From Treponema sp. OMZ 787 (GTDB lineage: Bacteria > Spirochaetota > Spirochaetia > Treponematales > Treponemataceae), in NCBI RefSeq assembly GCF_024181225.1, contig NZ_CP051198.1, positions 2,046,001 through 2,110,000 on the forward strand: 64,000 bases of DNA, in the 5' to 3' direction. This document shows, piece after piece, positions 9,624-18,336 of this stretch; positions within the stretch are counted from its first letter, which is position 1; each line of letters opens with the position of its first letter. Made by a program: the position numbers and the translations under genes. Under the pieces are notes generated by a model. It was given only the letters and a program-made list of their open reading frames with translations, was not told the origin of the DNA and ran no database searches.

Positions 9624-10110
9624 GTTTTTTCTCCAAAGCTTTTATCTCGTCCCTCAAAGCAGCGGCACGCTCATAATCCTCGATTTGAACAGCCTTTCTT
9701 AGTTCTTCAAGTAATTCTTCAGAGTTATTATTTTCAAACAAGTTTTTGGGGGAAGAATTATCAGATTCAAAACATGAACATTTTAGATTTTTCTTGTTTT
9801 TTCTCAATATTTCCACAATTTCAGATCTAAAGTATGACAAACACTCCATGCATCCTATCATTTGTTTAGATTCTATGTCTTTAAAACTTGAGCCGCATAT
9901 AGGACACCGATCATATGTTTTGTAGTCAGTGTTATTAATATCATTAGATCCGGCGAGTTTTGTTATGGAAATATCGATAGTTTCAGAAAACATCCCAAAG
10001 CCCAGCCTTCGCGAGCAAGCCGGACACAGATAAATATTTTTTGTAATCCCGTCCGCAACTTGTTCCACAGAAACCGAAGCTTCATTTAATTTACACATAT
10101 CGCAAATCAT
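9607..10110 (-). CDS. mcsA: McsA-like zinc-finger protein with UVR motif
   Basis: A 167-residue protein with four CxxC pairs (C3/C6, C29/C32, C69/C72, C87/C90), the two-zinc-ribbon arrangement of McsA, and a C-terminal UVR motif (about 131-166; VQIEDYERAAALRDEI). In Firmicutes McsA activates McsB and helps recruit ClpC. Here the partner McsB lacks catalytic residues, so McsA may link a pseudokinase to ClpC. The start ATG at 10110 overlaps the stop of the upstream permease (ATGA), which fixes translational coupling. A longer in-frame extension to 10197 runs inside the permease gene and is rejected. Confidence 0.88.
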   Translation of the reverse strand: MICDMCKLNEASVSVEQVADGITKNIYLCPACSRRLGFGMFSETIDISITKLAGSNDINNTDYKTYDRCPICGSSFKDIESKQMIGCMECLSYFRSEIVEILRKNKKNLKCSCFESDNSSPKNLFENNNSEELLEELRKAVQIEDYERAAALRDEIKALEKKHDNKI

Positions 10111-11444
10111 AATTTCCTCATAATCTCTATCGGTTTTTCCCTTCCCGCACGCACTGCAGGAACCAAACACACTACTACTGATAATATTAACATACAAACA
10201 GCTATTATGTAAAGATCAAAAAAATTTAATTTTACCGGAATATGCTCCAAATAATAGGCAGGGTCTAAAAGATGAATTTCAAGAGGCTTTCCTGTCCCAT
10301 GGAAGAAGGAATAAACAAAATTTTGGAGATAATTTAAAATCTTCTCGGCATAGGCAAAGATTTCGTTTATATGCAAGGCAGTTAAAATTCCCAAGGGCAT
10401 TCCTAATATGATTCCGCCCAAACTTGTAAAAAGGCCGGCAAGTAAAAAAGCAAGACTTATGGAGGCCGGATGGGCTCCGGCAGCCTTGAGGATGGCTATT
10501 TCCCGCCTTCTTTCCATTACGAGCATAACAATTGCAGAAGAAATATTTGCAGAGGCAACCAAGACTATCAAAAACATGATAAAAAGCAAGATATTCTTTG
10601 TGGTTTTAAAGGAGGTAAAGGCCGGCCGGTTTAAGTCGGCCCAAGAATATATAGAAAAAGTTTCCGGTAATATTGAACTTAGTTTTAATTCAAGGGCATT
10701 CATCTTATCTTCATCAAAGGGATCTTTTGTCGAAACGACTATTGAGGTTAAAGAAGAATTAAGAGGCATAATCTTTAAACCTTCAGATAATGGAATAAAA
10801 ACCCATAGTGCATCCAATTCCTGATAGCCTGAGGATATAAGGCCGGAAATTTTAAATACACTTACCCGCGGAACGGTTTTGCCTTTTTCGTTTTTATTTA
10901 TGGTTATGATTCGGCATGTGTCCCCTACTTTTAAGCCGAGCTTTTCAGCTATAGCGGCTCCCAAAATTGCCGACTTACTATTTTCAAATTGAAGCGAACC
11001 CGATATTACCCTGATAAGATTGAGAGCCCTTATATTTTGAGTAAAAAATTCCGGCTCAACTGCACGGATGGTACCGCCGCTTCTTCCATTTTTGCCGATA
11101 ACCAAACCGTTGCCCTGTCTTTCTATCCAAGCATTTTCTACAAAGTCACCGGCATCAAAATCCAGAATGAGTGAGCGGACATTTTTTTCCGTTTCTGCAT
11201 TTTTATAAGTTGAGATAGGCCTCATATCTATGGCTTGAAGATGGCCTGTTCCAAGCTCTATTGTACGCGAGGTTATTCCTTGAATCATACCGTCAGATAC
11301 AACCAAAACGACAATCAGAGGAATTATACTTATGCCTATCCCCAACACGGCACCGAATAAACTTTTGCGGGCATTGGAAACCGTCTTTCCCGAACCTATG
11401 CCTAAAAACCTAAATGCCATTTTTATAAAGACTAAATTTTTCAT
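10107..11444 (-). CDS. LolC/E-type (FtsX-like) ABC transporter permease
   Basis: A 445-residue membrane protein with one N-terminal transmembrane helix (VLGIGISIIPLIVVLVV), a large periplasmic MacB-PCD-like domain, and three C-terminal helices (from ILLFIMFLIVLVASANI; LLAGLFTSLGGIILG; LYIIAVCMLILSVVVC) ending in RAGREKPIEIMRKL. This is the topology of LolC/LolE, which extract mature lipoproteins from the inner membrane. It overlaps the ATPase gene upstream and mcsA downstream by 4 bases each. With the other permease at 12114-13394 it makes a heterodimeric transporter; which of the two is LolC or LolE cannot be told by eye. Confidence 0.86.
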   Translation of the reverse strand: MKNLVFIKMAFRFLGIGSGKTVSNARKSLFGAVLGIGISIIPLIVVLVVSDGMIQGITSRTIELGTGHLQAIDMRPISTYKNAETEKNVRSLILDFDAGDFVENAWIERQGNGLVIGKNGRSGGTIRAVEPEFFTQNIRALNLIRVISGSLQFENSKSAILGAAIAEKLGLKVGDTCRIITINKNEKGKTVPRVSVFKISGLISSGYQELDALWVFIPLSEGLKIMPLNSSLTSIVVSTKDPFDEDKMNALELKLSSILPETFSIYSWADLNRPAFTSFKTTKNILLFIMFLIVLVASANISSAIVMLVMERRREIAILKAAGAHPASISLAFLLAGLFTSLGGIILGMPLGILTALHINEIFAYAEKILNYLQNFVYSFFHGTGKPLEIHLLDPAYYLEHIPVKLNFFDLYIIAVCMLILSVVVCLVPAVRAGREKPIEIMRKL

Positions 11445-12121
11445 ACTTCTTCCAAATTGCCCTTATAAAGCTTATAAGAAATATCCGTCATTGAGGCTAT
11501 TTTTTTATCGTGTGTAACAAGCACCAAGGTCTTTTTGTGTTTATCTACTACAGAAAATAAAAGGTTTTGAACGGTCTCGGCATTGGCCGGATCTAAGTTT
11601 CCTGTGGGCTCATCTGCAAGGATAAGAGAGGGGCCGTTTATCAAGGAGCGGGCAACTGCGGCCCTCTGTCTTTCGCCTCCCGAAAGCTGGGAAGGAAAAT
11701 GCCCCTTACGCTCAGCTAATTTTACATCTTCCAAAAGTGACAGGGCTTTTTCTTTTGTTTCTTTTTTAGGTCTGCCTGCGATGAGAGCCGGAAGCATTAC
11801 ATTTTCAAGGGCAGTAAAATCTTTTAACAAATAATGGAATTGAAAAACCAAACCTAAAAACGCACTTCGGTACTCGGTGAGGGATTTTTCATCTAGGGAA
11901 TGAACCTTATAAGAGCCCGCAAGAATCTCGCCGCTGTCAGCCGATTCAAGTCCGCCTAAGATATTTAAAAATGTACTCTTACCCGAACCGGACTCTCCGG
12001 TAATCGAAATCTTTTTTCCTTCTTCAATAGAAAAATTAAGTTTATCGAATATAACAAGTTTTTCGCTTGGCGAAGAAAATGTTTTGGTTAAATTGGAAAT
12101 TAAAACAATATCATTACTCAT
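11441..12121 (-). CDS. lolD: LolD-type ABC transporter ATP-binding protein
   Basis: A 226-residue ATPase with Walker A GESGSGKSTF (near residue 42), Q-loop GLVFQFHYLL, ABC signature LSGGERQRAAVARSL, Walker B LILADEPTGNLD and switch His (LVLVTHDKK). The sequence is of the MacB/LolD/FtsE type. It lies between two FtsX-like permeases and overlaps both (8 bases with the upstream one, 4 with the downstream one), the lolCDE order. It should energise release of lipoproteins to a periplasmic carrier, which suits a spirochaete with this many lipoproteins. Confidence 0.9.
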   Translation of the reverse strand: MSNDIVLISNLTKTFSSPSEKLVIFDKLNFSIEEGKKISITGESGSGKSTFLNILGGLESADSGEILAGSYKVHSLDEKSLTEYRSAFLGLVFQFHYLLKDFTALENVMLPALIAGRPKKETKEKALSLLEDVKLAERKGHFPSQLSGGERQRAAVARSLINGPSLILADEPTGNLDPANAETVQNLLFSVVDKHKKTLVLVTHDKKIASMTDISYKLYKGNLEEV

Positions 12122-13394
12122 AGCGTAATACCTCCGCAGGCCTTAGTTTTAATATACGCCTCGCAGCTGCCATGGCGGCAGCGGATGACGAAAAAACACC
12201 GAATAAAAAAATGAGCAAAATTTCATTAAAAAATATTCTGACAGGAACCTCATCCATGTAAAAATAGACAGGACTGAATACTGCAAAATCCGCATCGGAC
12301 GAACTTTGGAATACGATAAACACAAAGCTCAAAAACGAGTTGACTATATTTTCTATTAATGTAAAAATTGAATTGATTTGCACTGATAATAGAAGCCCTA
12401 ATAAAAGGCCGGCACTTGCTCCTATCAAACCTATCGTAAAACCGTTTGCAATAAAAAGAGCCTGAATGTGTTTTGAATATGCACCGAGAGAAGACAAGAC
12501 CGAAATCTCTTCCCGCCTTTCATAAATTGAGCGTCTCATTCCGTTATAAATATTAACCGATACAACCAAGAAAATTAAAAACACCAAAAGCATCATCATA
12601 TTTTTTTCTACCCTTAGAGCCCCGAAAAAAGCATGATTATAAGAACGCCATGATTCCGATTTTAAGTTAATATGTGTATCATTGATTGAAGATATATAGG
12701 CTGCATCATTGTTTTGGTTTTGTAATTTGACAGAGGCATAAAGCTTAGATTCTTTTCCGAATAGTTTTTCTCCGTTTTTTAACGACATAAATGCAAAGGA
12801 AGAATCGACCTCATAATATCCGGTCTTAAAAATACCCGTAACAATTAAGTTTTGATTTTCAGGAAAAAGGCTTGTTTCGGATGATCCTGATACAGCTATA
12901 ATGTTTACATTATCCCCGGTCTTTACACCAAGCTGTCGGGCCAGTTCATTCCCCAAAATAACGGCATCTTCTTTCAAAAGATTAAAAGAGCCTGAAGATA
13001 TTGTTAAGGCTTTAGAAAAGCCCTTATCTTTTTGCATTATATCTTCTTCAACTGAGCGGATTAAAACTCCGTGCTGCCTGCCGTAATTTCCCTGCATAAG
13101 AGTTTGCGATTCTTGAAAAATAAAAAACGCTTCATGTAGTTTTAAATTTTCGGCTTTTTTTAAATCTTCTTTTTCGCCGTACAATCTTATATGGCCTGAG
13201 CTTACCTGCATGATCGTATCGATATAACCCATTTGAAGGCCGTTCATTATCGAAAGGATAACAGTCAATACCATTACTCCGAAGGCAATCCCCAAAATAG
13301 AAAAAAGAGTCGATATTGAGGAACGGCCCTTTGTATCTGCAGAATTAAATCTATGTAAAACAAAAAAAATCCATCTATAATTATTTTTTTTCAT
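12114..13394 (-). CDS. LolC/E-type (FtsX-like) ABC transporter permease
   Basis: A 426-residue permease with the same architecture as its partner: one N-terminal helix (ILGIAFGVMVLTVILSIMNGL), a periplasmic domain of about 200 residues with conserved strands (VILGNELARQLGVKTGDNV, LIVTGIFKTGYYEVDSS), and three C-terminal helices (MMMLLVFLIFLVVSVNI; ANGFTIGLIGASAGLLLG; ILLIFLFGVFSSSAAAMAA). The LGVKTGDNV and GYYEVDSSFAF elements are characteristic of LolC/LolE. It starts 1 base after the preceding secreted-protein gene stops, so it is in the same transcript. Confidence 0.86.
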   Translation of the reverse strand: MKKNNYRWIFFVLHRFNSADTKGRSSISTLFSILGIAFGVMVLTVILSIMNGLQMGYIDTIMQVSSGHIRLYGEKEDLKKAENLKLHEAFFIFQESQTLMQGNYGRQHGVLIRSVEEDIMQKDKGFSKALTISSGSFNLLKEDAVILGNELARQLGVKTGDNVNIIAVSGSSETSLFPENQNLIVTGIFKTGYYEVDSSFAFMSLKNGEKLFGKESKLYASVKLQNQNNDAAYISSINDTHINLKSESWRSYNHAFFGALRVEKNMMMLLVFLIFLVVSVNIYNGMRRSIYERREEISVLSSLGAYSKHIQALFIANGFTIGLIGASAGLLLGLLLSVQINSIFTLIENIVNSFLSFVFIVFQSSSDADFAVFSPVYFYMDEVPVRIFFNEILLIFLFGVFSSSAAAMAAARRILKLRPAEVLRYE

Positions 13395-13395
13395 T

Positions 13396-14100
13396 TTATG
13401 TTTCTTCCTCTACAACACCGACTTCTGTTCCGTATTCGAATAAATGCACTATCTTTTTATCGGTCATGTATTCCGTGTAAGAAATTTTATTTCCGTTTAC
13501 AAAATCGGTTTTTGATGTTACTTTATTTTTAGGCCCGTATTCATATTTTGAAATATACTCAACTCCGTCTTTTTGAAAAAACGATTCGGTTAATAAATTG
13601 TTTTCATCGTAGGTATAAATATTTTTTTCAAGTTCATTTTTACCTGCAACATCGTAAACGATTTTTTCGGTTTCCATTCTTTTCTTATTATATTTTATTT
13701 TGATAAGCTTATCTGATAAAATAACTTCGCAAGATTCGGGATATCCGTCTTTGTAGGTATAAGTTTTTTTTTCGATAAGTTTATCCTTTTCATACAAAAC
13801 GGAAAAAAGAGGTCTTCCGTCATCATTCAGTTTTTCAAAAAACCATCGGTCTTCAAAACCGGCCGTAAGCCCGGAGCTTTGAATAGAGTAAAAGCCATTA
13901 TCAGGTTCTTCATCATCTTTTTTATTATCCTCTTTTTTTAAGCCGACAGCATCTCCTTTTTCTTCGGTAGTTTCTGTTTTTTTCTCAGTAGTTTCTACAG
14001 GAATTTCATTTTTGGCCTTATCAGCATTTTCAATTCCGTCTGCAAAAATAAAAAGAGAAAAGACAAGAAAAACAAAACATAATATTTTTTTTAGACTCAT
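13396..14100 (-). CDS. Secreted protein of unknown function with Lys/Glu-rich linker
   Basis: The 234-residue product has a signal peptide (MSLKKILCFVFLVFSLFIFADG), then about 50 highly charged low-complexity residues (EKKTETTEEKGD...), then a domain of repeated short beta motifs of the YTYKDGYPESCEV / YTYDENNLLTES type that resemble YD or MORN-like beta hairpins. I do not recognise a named family. It starts directly after the ftsY stop and runs into the lol permease with 1 base between, so it may serve lipoprotein or envelope biogenesis; that is inference from position only. Confidence 0.65.
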   Translation of the reverse strand: MSLKKILCFVFLVFSLFIFADGIENADKAKNEIPVETTEKKTETTEEKGDAVGLKKEDNKKDDEEPDNGFYSIQSSGLTAGFEDRWFFEKLNDDGRPLFSVLYEKDKLIEKKTYTYKDGYPESCEVILSDKLIKIKYNKKRMETEKIVYDVAGKNELEKNIYTYDENNLLTESFFQKDGVEYISKYEYGPKNKVTSKTDFVNGNKISYTEYMTDKKIVHLFEYGTEVGVVEEET

Positions 14101-14979
14101 TTATATTTTTCCGATAAATTCCTTTACATAATTTTCGGCCGAAAAAGGGGATATGTTTTTGTATTGTTCTCCGGTGCCTACAAAGAGCATGGGAAGGTTA
14201 AGCTCCTTTCCTGCCGTAACGGCAACACCTCCCTTTGCCGTAGAGTCATACTTTGTTAAAAAAACGGCATCGACCCCTATAGCTTCATGGAAAACTTCGG
14301 CCTGCCTTAGACCGTTTTGACCTGTAGTCGCATCCAGCACCAATATTTTTTTATAGCAGCCTTCGGAGGCCTTTGTCTTTGCAATCCTGTCTATTTTTTG
14401 AAGCTCTCTTACCAAGTTGTCTTTATTGTGAAGTCTTCCTGCCGTATCTGCAAGAACAAGCCCTCCGCCTGAAGCAGCCATGGCATCTCCCGCATCAAAG
14501 ATAACTGCCCCGGGATCCCCTCCGTGCTGGTGAGCAACAACCCTCACACCATTCTTTTCGCCGTGAAATTTTAATTGCTCGATAGCTGCAGCCCTAAAAG
14601 TATCTCCGGCAGCCAAAATAATTGGAACATTATAGTTTTGCTTATAATAAGATGCCATCTTTCCTATTGAGGTTGTTTTACCGACTCCGTTTACACCAAG
14701 AACAAGATAAATGGAAACCTTACCCGGCTCAGGAACTAAAGAAGTAACCTTTACATGGGGTAATAAAATATTATAAAGACCGTCTAAAACATCATCCTCA
14801 GAAACAAGTTTCTCCTTTTTACATAACTCTCTTAAAGAAGTTTCAATTTCGAGGGCTGTCTTTGCACCAATATCTCCCTCTATCAGAGTATCCGTTAAAT
14901 CTTCAAAAAAAGATTCATCAGGTCCCTTATATAAACCGAATAGTTTTTTTAATCCGTCGGCAAAACTTTTATTCTTCAT
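14101..14979 (-). CDS. ftsY: Signal recognition particle receptor FtsY
   Basis: The 292-residue NG domain of the SRP receptor: G1 GVNGVGKTTSIGKMA, AAGDTFRAAAIEQL, DTAGRLHNKDNL and TKYDSTAKGG. It pairs with Ffh (57947-59278 in this window) to dock ribosomes at the membrane. The long acidic N-terminal A domain of enterobacterial FtsY is absent, as in many bacteria. The start ATG at 14979 is chosen because GAGGAG lies 7 bases upstream; it overlaps the upstream gene by 11 bases. The C-terminus ends YVKEFIGKI. Confidence 0.95.
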   Translation of the reverse strand: MKNKSFADGLKKLFGLYKGPDESFFEDLTDTLIEGDIGAKTALEIETSLRELCKKEKLVSEDDVLDGLYNILLPHVKVTSLVPEPGKVSIYLVLGVNGVGKTTSIGKMASYYKQNYNVPIILAAGDTFRAAAIEQLKFHGEKNGVRVVAHQHGGDPGAVIFDAGDAMAASGGGLVLADTAGRLHNKDNLVRELQKIDRIAKTKASEGCYKKILVLDATTGQNGLRQAEVFHEAIGVDAVFLTKYDSTAKGGVAVTAGKELNLPMLFVGTGEQYKNISPFSAENYVKEFIGKI

Positions 14980-16552
14980 TTTTATTCTCCTCATCTTTAA
15001 TAACTGTATCTTTATCTTTAGCTACATTATCCTTAACAACAATATCTTTATCGGTCTTAACTTCCTCATAAAAAGGAGAGGCATAGTTCGGCTTTATTTT
15101 TCTTGGTAAGGCCCGATCCGCTTTTACAAGATAAATTATCAACTGTATAAAATAATTTACCCCCAAGGCAATCGTAATTCCTTGAAAAACATTCTGAATT
15201 CTTCCAAGCCTGTTTATTCGGTCGATCTCGGATTGAGTGTAAGGGAGCTTTCTATTTTTAAAAGCATATACCTGATCATCTACCGTCGATTGTAAAATCA
15301 TTGTTACCGGTAAACTTACATAAAGAGCTCCCAATGACCAATATAAAATTTTTCGTTGAGTTTCTATCGAGTCTTTTACATTTTTTTTGTTTAATTTGAT
15401 AATCATATTTTGAACATTTTGAGGAGAAAATTTATTATTCTGAGGCTCAAGAATACCGAAGGTATGCACGCCTTTTTCCTCAAATTCAAAAATTGATTTA
15501 AGCTTCGGAATCGTTATGATACCGGGAATCCGAATAGAGTATTGTGATTTAAAAAACAAATTTGGAGAACCACTTTTGATAGTAAAGCCGACTGTTGAGG
15601 TTTCTTGTTTTTTTAAATTAATTTTTAAGGTATAGGCATCTTTATTTTTTAATTCTATTTTTATTGACTCATCTAGATAATCTTGGGCAGATGCTCCTAT
15701 CTGATAAAAACCTTCACGCAAACTTATAGGTTTAGAAAAATCCCTTATCAGTTTACCGTCAATATAAACCTTTGCATCTTTAGGACTAACATCAAAAAAA
15801 ACTTTGACTTCTTTTGTGTTTTGAATAATCGTATATATTTGCCTAACCATCATTTCGACAACTTTTTCGACATCGTCATATCTTCCGGCCCCTGAAAATT
15901 CGTGAATTTTCACTCCGGGAAGGCCGGTATCCAAATAAGCAGTTATAACCATGTAACCCGAAATATCTTTTACCGAACCGTAAACAATGGCCGATATATT
16001 TTCTTTTTTTAAACTTTCGGCCAAGTCAGTATGTTCAGAAAGTTTATATAAAGATTCCCCGTATTTCCATAAGGTTATATTTTTAGGATGGTCTAAAGTA
16101 AAAAAACGGTTGTATTCTATTTTTATATCTATATCGGCATCATAAATGCTTTTTTCTTTTTTTATAATCTCTTGCGTAATTTTTTTTTCTTTTTGGTCCT
16201 TAGTTTTTTTGTCTTCAACCGATAGAAAAAGCTCGTCCCTTTCTCTAACAAGTTTTGCCCTTTCTTTTATAAGATTCAGTTTTTTATTTGAGGCCTCCAT
16301 CACAGCCCTCATTTTTTTTTCTTCAAAAGGAACTATTCTTTTTGCTCCGGAATCCATATAGATTAAAAACATTTCGGGCACTATCGTTTTATAGCTTTGA
16401 TAAGAGGCCGGAAGTCCTTCGGTTTTAAATTCTGAAACAGCAATAGTCCAGCCGGAATTTTTATCTTCATTCTTTTGTGAGAATAAAAAAGAAACTATAA
16501 AAAAAAAGACCGATAAAACAATAAGTTTTTTCAATTTAAAGGAGAATATCAT
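14969..16552 (-). CDS. Membrane-associated protein with PEGA-like domain
   Basis: A 527-residue protein of unknown function. It begins with an N-terminal signal or anchor (KLKKLIVLSVFFFIVSFLFS), then a large extracytoplasmic region with a charged coiled segment near residues 80-130. A PEGA-like stretch follows (VFFDVSPKDAKVYIDGKLI and SLREGFYQIGASAQDY), then two membrane segments near the C-terminus (ILYWSLGALYVSLPVTMIL; IALGVNYFIQLIIYLV) and a charged tail. PEGA domains are surface-exposed beta modules in spirochaetes and others. The start at 16552 overlaps the preceding stop (ATGA). Nothing indicates an enzymatic role. Confidence 0.7.
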   Translation of the reverse strand: MIFSFKLKKLIVLSVFFFIVSFLFSQKNEDKNSGWTIAVSEFKTEGLPASYQSYKTIVPEMFLIYMDSGAKRIVPFEEKKMRAVMEASNKKLNLIKERAKLVRERDELFLSVEDKKTKDQKEKKITQEIIKKEKSIYDADIDIKIEYNRFFTLDHPKNITLWKYGESLYKLSEHTDLAESLKKENISAIVYGSVKDISGYMVITAYLDTGLPGVKIHEFSGAGRYDDVEKVVEMMVRQIYTIIQNTKEVKVFFDVSPKDAKVYIDGKLIRDFSKPISLREGFYQIGASAQDYLDESIKIELKNKDAYTLKINLKKQETSTVGFTIKSGSPNLFFKSQYSIRIPGIITIPKLKSIFEFEEKGVHTFGILEPQNNKFSPQNVQNMIIKLNKKNVKDSIETQRKILYWSLGALYVSLPVTMILQSTVDDQVYAFKNRKLPYTQSEIDRINRLGRIQNVFQGITIALGVNYFIQLIIYLVKADRALPRKIKPNYASPFYEEVKTDKDIVVKDNVAKDKDTVIKDEENKNEE

Positions 16553-16869
16553 AAGCAGTTTACAACTCCTTTTTCGGTAAATGGACATAATAAAAAATCA
16601 GAGGCACCGCATATAAGTGCTTTTTCAGCAAGATCTTCATCCCCGATCGAAGAAATAACGACAAAGCGGGTATGCGGACTTTCTTTTCTAAAAGAAGCCG
16701 TATCCGTGAATAGGCTTGAATCAAAAAACACGAGGCGGACATTTTCATTTGTTAATGTATGCAAAAGAGAAACTTGAGGCAAAATCTTAATAGTTTCGTT
16801 TACATGAGAAAGACAGATTGCCCTTATATCGGCTGCCAAAAATTCGGATTTGCATACAATACATATCAT
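16549..16869 (-). CDS. Degenerate response-regulator receiver-like protein
   Basis: The 106-residue product has the size and rhythm of a receiver domain: hydrophobic strand at the start, LVFFDSSLF at the phospho-acceptor strand, FVVISS at the Thr/Ser strand, ALICGASDFLLCPF at the end. The Asp in VFFDSS is kept, but the acidic pair after strand 1 is missing (FLAAD follows a Cys-rich start, MICIVCKSEF) and the invariant Lys of the Lys-Pro pair is Cys. It is therefore probably not a normal phospho-receiver. It overlaps prfB and the next gene by 4 bases each. Confidence 0.6.
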   Translation of the reverse strand: MICIVCKSEFLAADIRAICLSHVNETIKILPQVSLLHTLTNENVRLVFFDSSLFTDTASFRKESPHTRFVVISSIGDEDLAEKALICGASDFLLCPFTEKGVVNCL

Positions 16870-17988
16870 AGAGCATCGTCCTCATCAATACTCATATCTT
16901 CAATCTTTGTATTTAAAAAGCTGTTTATAAATTCGTCTATATCTCCGTCCATTACAGCCTGAATGTTTCCCGTTTCATACTTTGTTCTGTGATCTTTTAC
17001 CATTGTATAAGGCTGAAAAACATAGGAGCGGATTTGGTTGCCCCAGGAAATGCCTTTTTTCTCGGCAGCAAATTTCATGTTTTCTTTTTCTTTTTGCTCT
17101 TCATAATAATTATAAAGCCTCGATTTTAGAACATTCATTGCCGTGGCCTTATTGCTGATTTGACTCCTCTGGCTTTGACAGGCAACAACTATACCTGTGG
17201 GAATATGGGTAATGCGTACGGCCGAGTCGGTTTTGTTTACATGCTGACCTCCGGCACCGCCTGCACGGTAGGTGTCGATACGCAGATCTTCAGGGCGTAT
17301 ATCGACTTCTATCGTGTCGTCAAGAACAGGAAAAGAAAATACTGAAGTAAAAGATGTATGCCTTCTGCCGTTGGAATCAAAGGGGCTTATGCGCACCAAG
17401 CGATGGATTCCCGTCTCGCTTTTTAAAAGCCCGAAGGCAAACTCCCCGGAAATCTGAAAAGTTGCCGATTTTATTCCGCCCTCCGCTTCAACCAAATCGA
17501 TTGTTTCGGTTTTAAAGCCTCTGGATTCACACCAGCGTAAATACATACGCACCAGCATACTTGCCCAATCGCAGGCCTCGGTTCCGCCTGCTCCTGCGTG
17601 AATGGTAAGATATGCATCGTTTTTATCAACCTCACCTGAAAGGAGGCTCAAAATACTCAGTTTTTTGTACTTTTCATAAATTGAATTATAGCTTGAGCTT
17701 ATCTCTTCGGAGAGCTCTTCATTGCCTAACTCTTCTGAAAGTTCCATTAAAACTTCCAAATCGGAAACCTCATCCATAAGCTCCTGCCAAGGATAGATCC
17801 TGTTTTTAAGAGCCTTTATCTCGCTCATAATTTTTTCGGCTTTTTTACTGTCATTCCAAAAATCGGGAGCTAAGGTTATAGCTTCTTTTTCGGCTATCTT
17901 TGATTTAACAGCATCAGGGTCAAAGACGCCCCCAAATATCGGATATTCCGTTTTTTAATTCTTCCAAATTCGATCTATAGTCTTCCAT
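16866..17988 (-). CDS. prfB: Peptide chain release factor 2, made by programmed +1 frameshift
   Basis: RF2 releases peptides at UGA and UAA. The main frame (320 residues from 17828) has the SPF tripeptide (VRISPFDSNG) and the GGQ motif (RAGGAGGQHVNK), but lacks the usual start. A short upstream frame begins ATG at 17988 and runs 22 codons to an in-frame TGA at 17922-17920. The sequence there is GGGGGCGTCTTTGAC, so slipping +1 on CTT-T gives GAC-CCT-GAT and joins the main frame, for a total of 373 residues, the normal RF2 length. The downstream domain is therefore not truncated. GGAG lies 11 bases before the ATG. It begins 6 bases after the Cas2-like gene ends. Confidence 0.95.
17919..17934 (-). 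promoter_or_regulatory. prfB programmed frameshift site
   Basis: Reads TGG GGG CGT CTT TGA C on the minus strand: an internal Shine-Dalgarno-like G run, the CTT slippery codon, and a TGA followed by C. This is the standard RF2 autoregulatory arrangement; low RF2 favours the shift and so more RF2. Confidence 0.93.
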
Positions 17989-17993
17989 AAGGT

Positions 17994-18287
17994 TTAATTC
18001 TCCGTTTTTTTTACAGGCGGGCGTACAAGCACCCTCCTCCACTTTTTTTTATAAAGCGTAGTGATTGCCAATACATCCTGAATAGGATATTGGTAGAGAC
18101 GAACAATATCATAATAGTCGGTAACCCGGTCTATATCCTGCTTTAATGTAACAAGTCCTTCATCATTTATTGTTACCGATTCCCAGCAAGCATGCTGAAC
18201 CCGTTCAAAGCCGTTGGCCGTTAGAACTTCTGCAAGATTAGAAGCCGATTCCCTTCCACCCGGATCTATAACAACTGAAACAAACAT
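17994..18287 (-). CDS. Cas2/VapD-like ferredoxin-fold protein, stand-alone
   Basis: The 97-residue product has the Cas2 pattern: hydrophobic strand 1 ending in Asp (FVSVVIDPGG, Asp8), a helix (SASNLAEVLTANGF), strand RVQHACWESV, a second helix (LKQDIDRVTDYYDIVRLY) and a basic tail. This is the ferredoxin-like fold shared by Cas2 and VapD nucleases; the Asp at the end of strand 1 is the usual catalytic position. No CRISPR array or other cas gene is in the window, so a CRISPR role is unlikely here. The ATG at 18287 is chosen because upstream codons lie inside its own promoter; there is no Shine-Dalgarno, so the mRNA should be leaderless. It heads the run down to clpC. Confidence 0.68.
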   Translation of the reverse strand: MFVSVVIDPGGRESASNLAEVLTANGFERVQHACWESVTINDEGLVTLKQDIDRVTDYYDIVRLYQYPIQDVLAITTLYKKKWRRVLVRPPVKKTEN

Positions 18288-18293
18288 ATACAC

Positions 18294-18322
18294 AGAATAC
18301 GACAAAAGAAGAACTTTGTCAA
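18294..18322 (-). promoter_or_regulatory. Promoter of the cas2-like/prfB/ftsY/lol/clpC operon
   Basis: On the minus strand TTGACA, exactly 17 bases, TATTCT, then 6 bases to the ATG at 18287. The predicted start point falls on the A of the ATG. Confidence 0.8.
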
Positions 18323-18336
18323 ACCCCTACGAAGGC

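Noticed and set aside
9607-10197. Longer McsA frame starting at 10197
   Set aside because: The first 29 codons lie inside the permease gene; the ATGA overlap at 10110 gives a normal start at the first CxxC.
17828-17866. RF2 as a truncated gene starting at 17828
   Set aside because: The missing N-terminus is supplied by the frameshifted upstream frame from 17988.
17994-18305. Cas2-like frame starting at 18305
   Set aside because: The extra codons lie inside the -10 box and spacer of its own promoter, so they cannot be transcribed from it.
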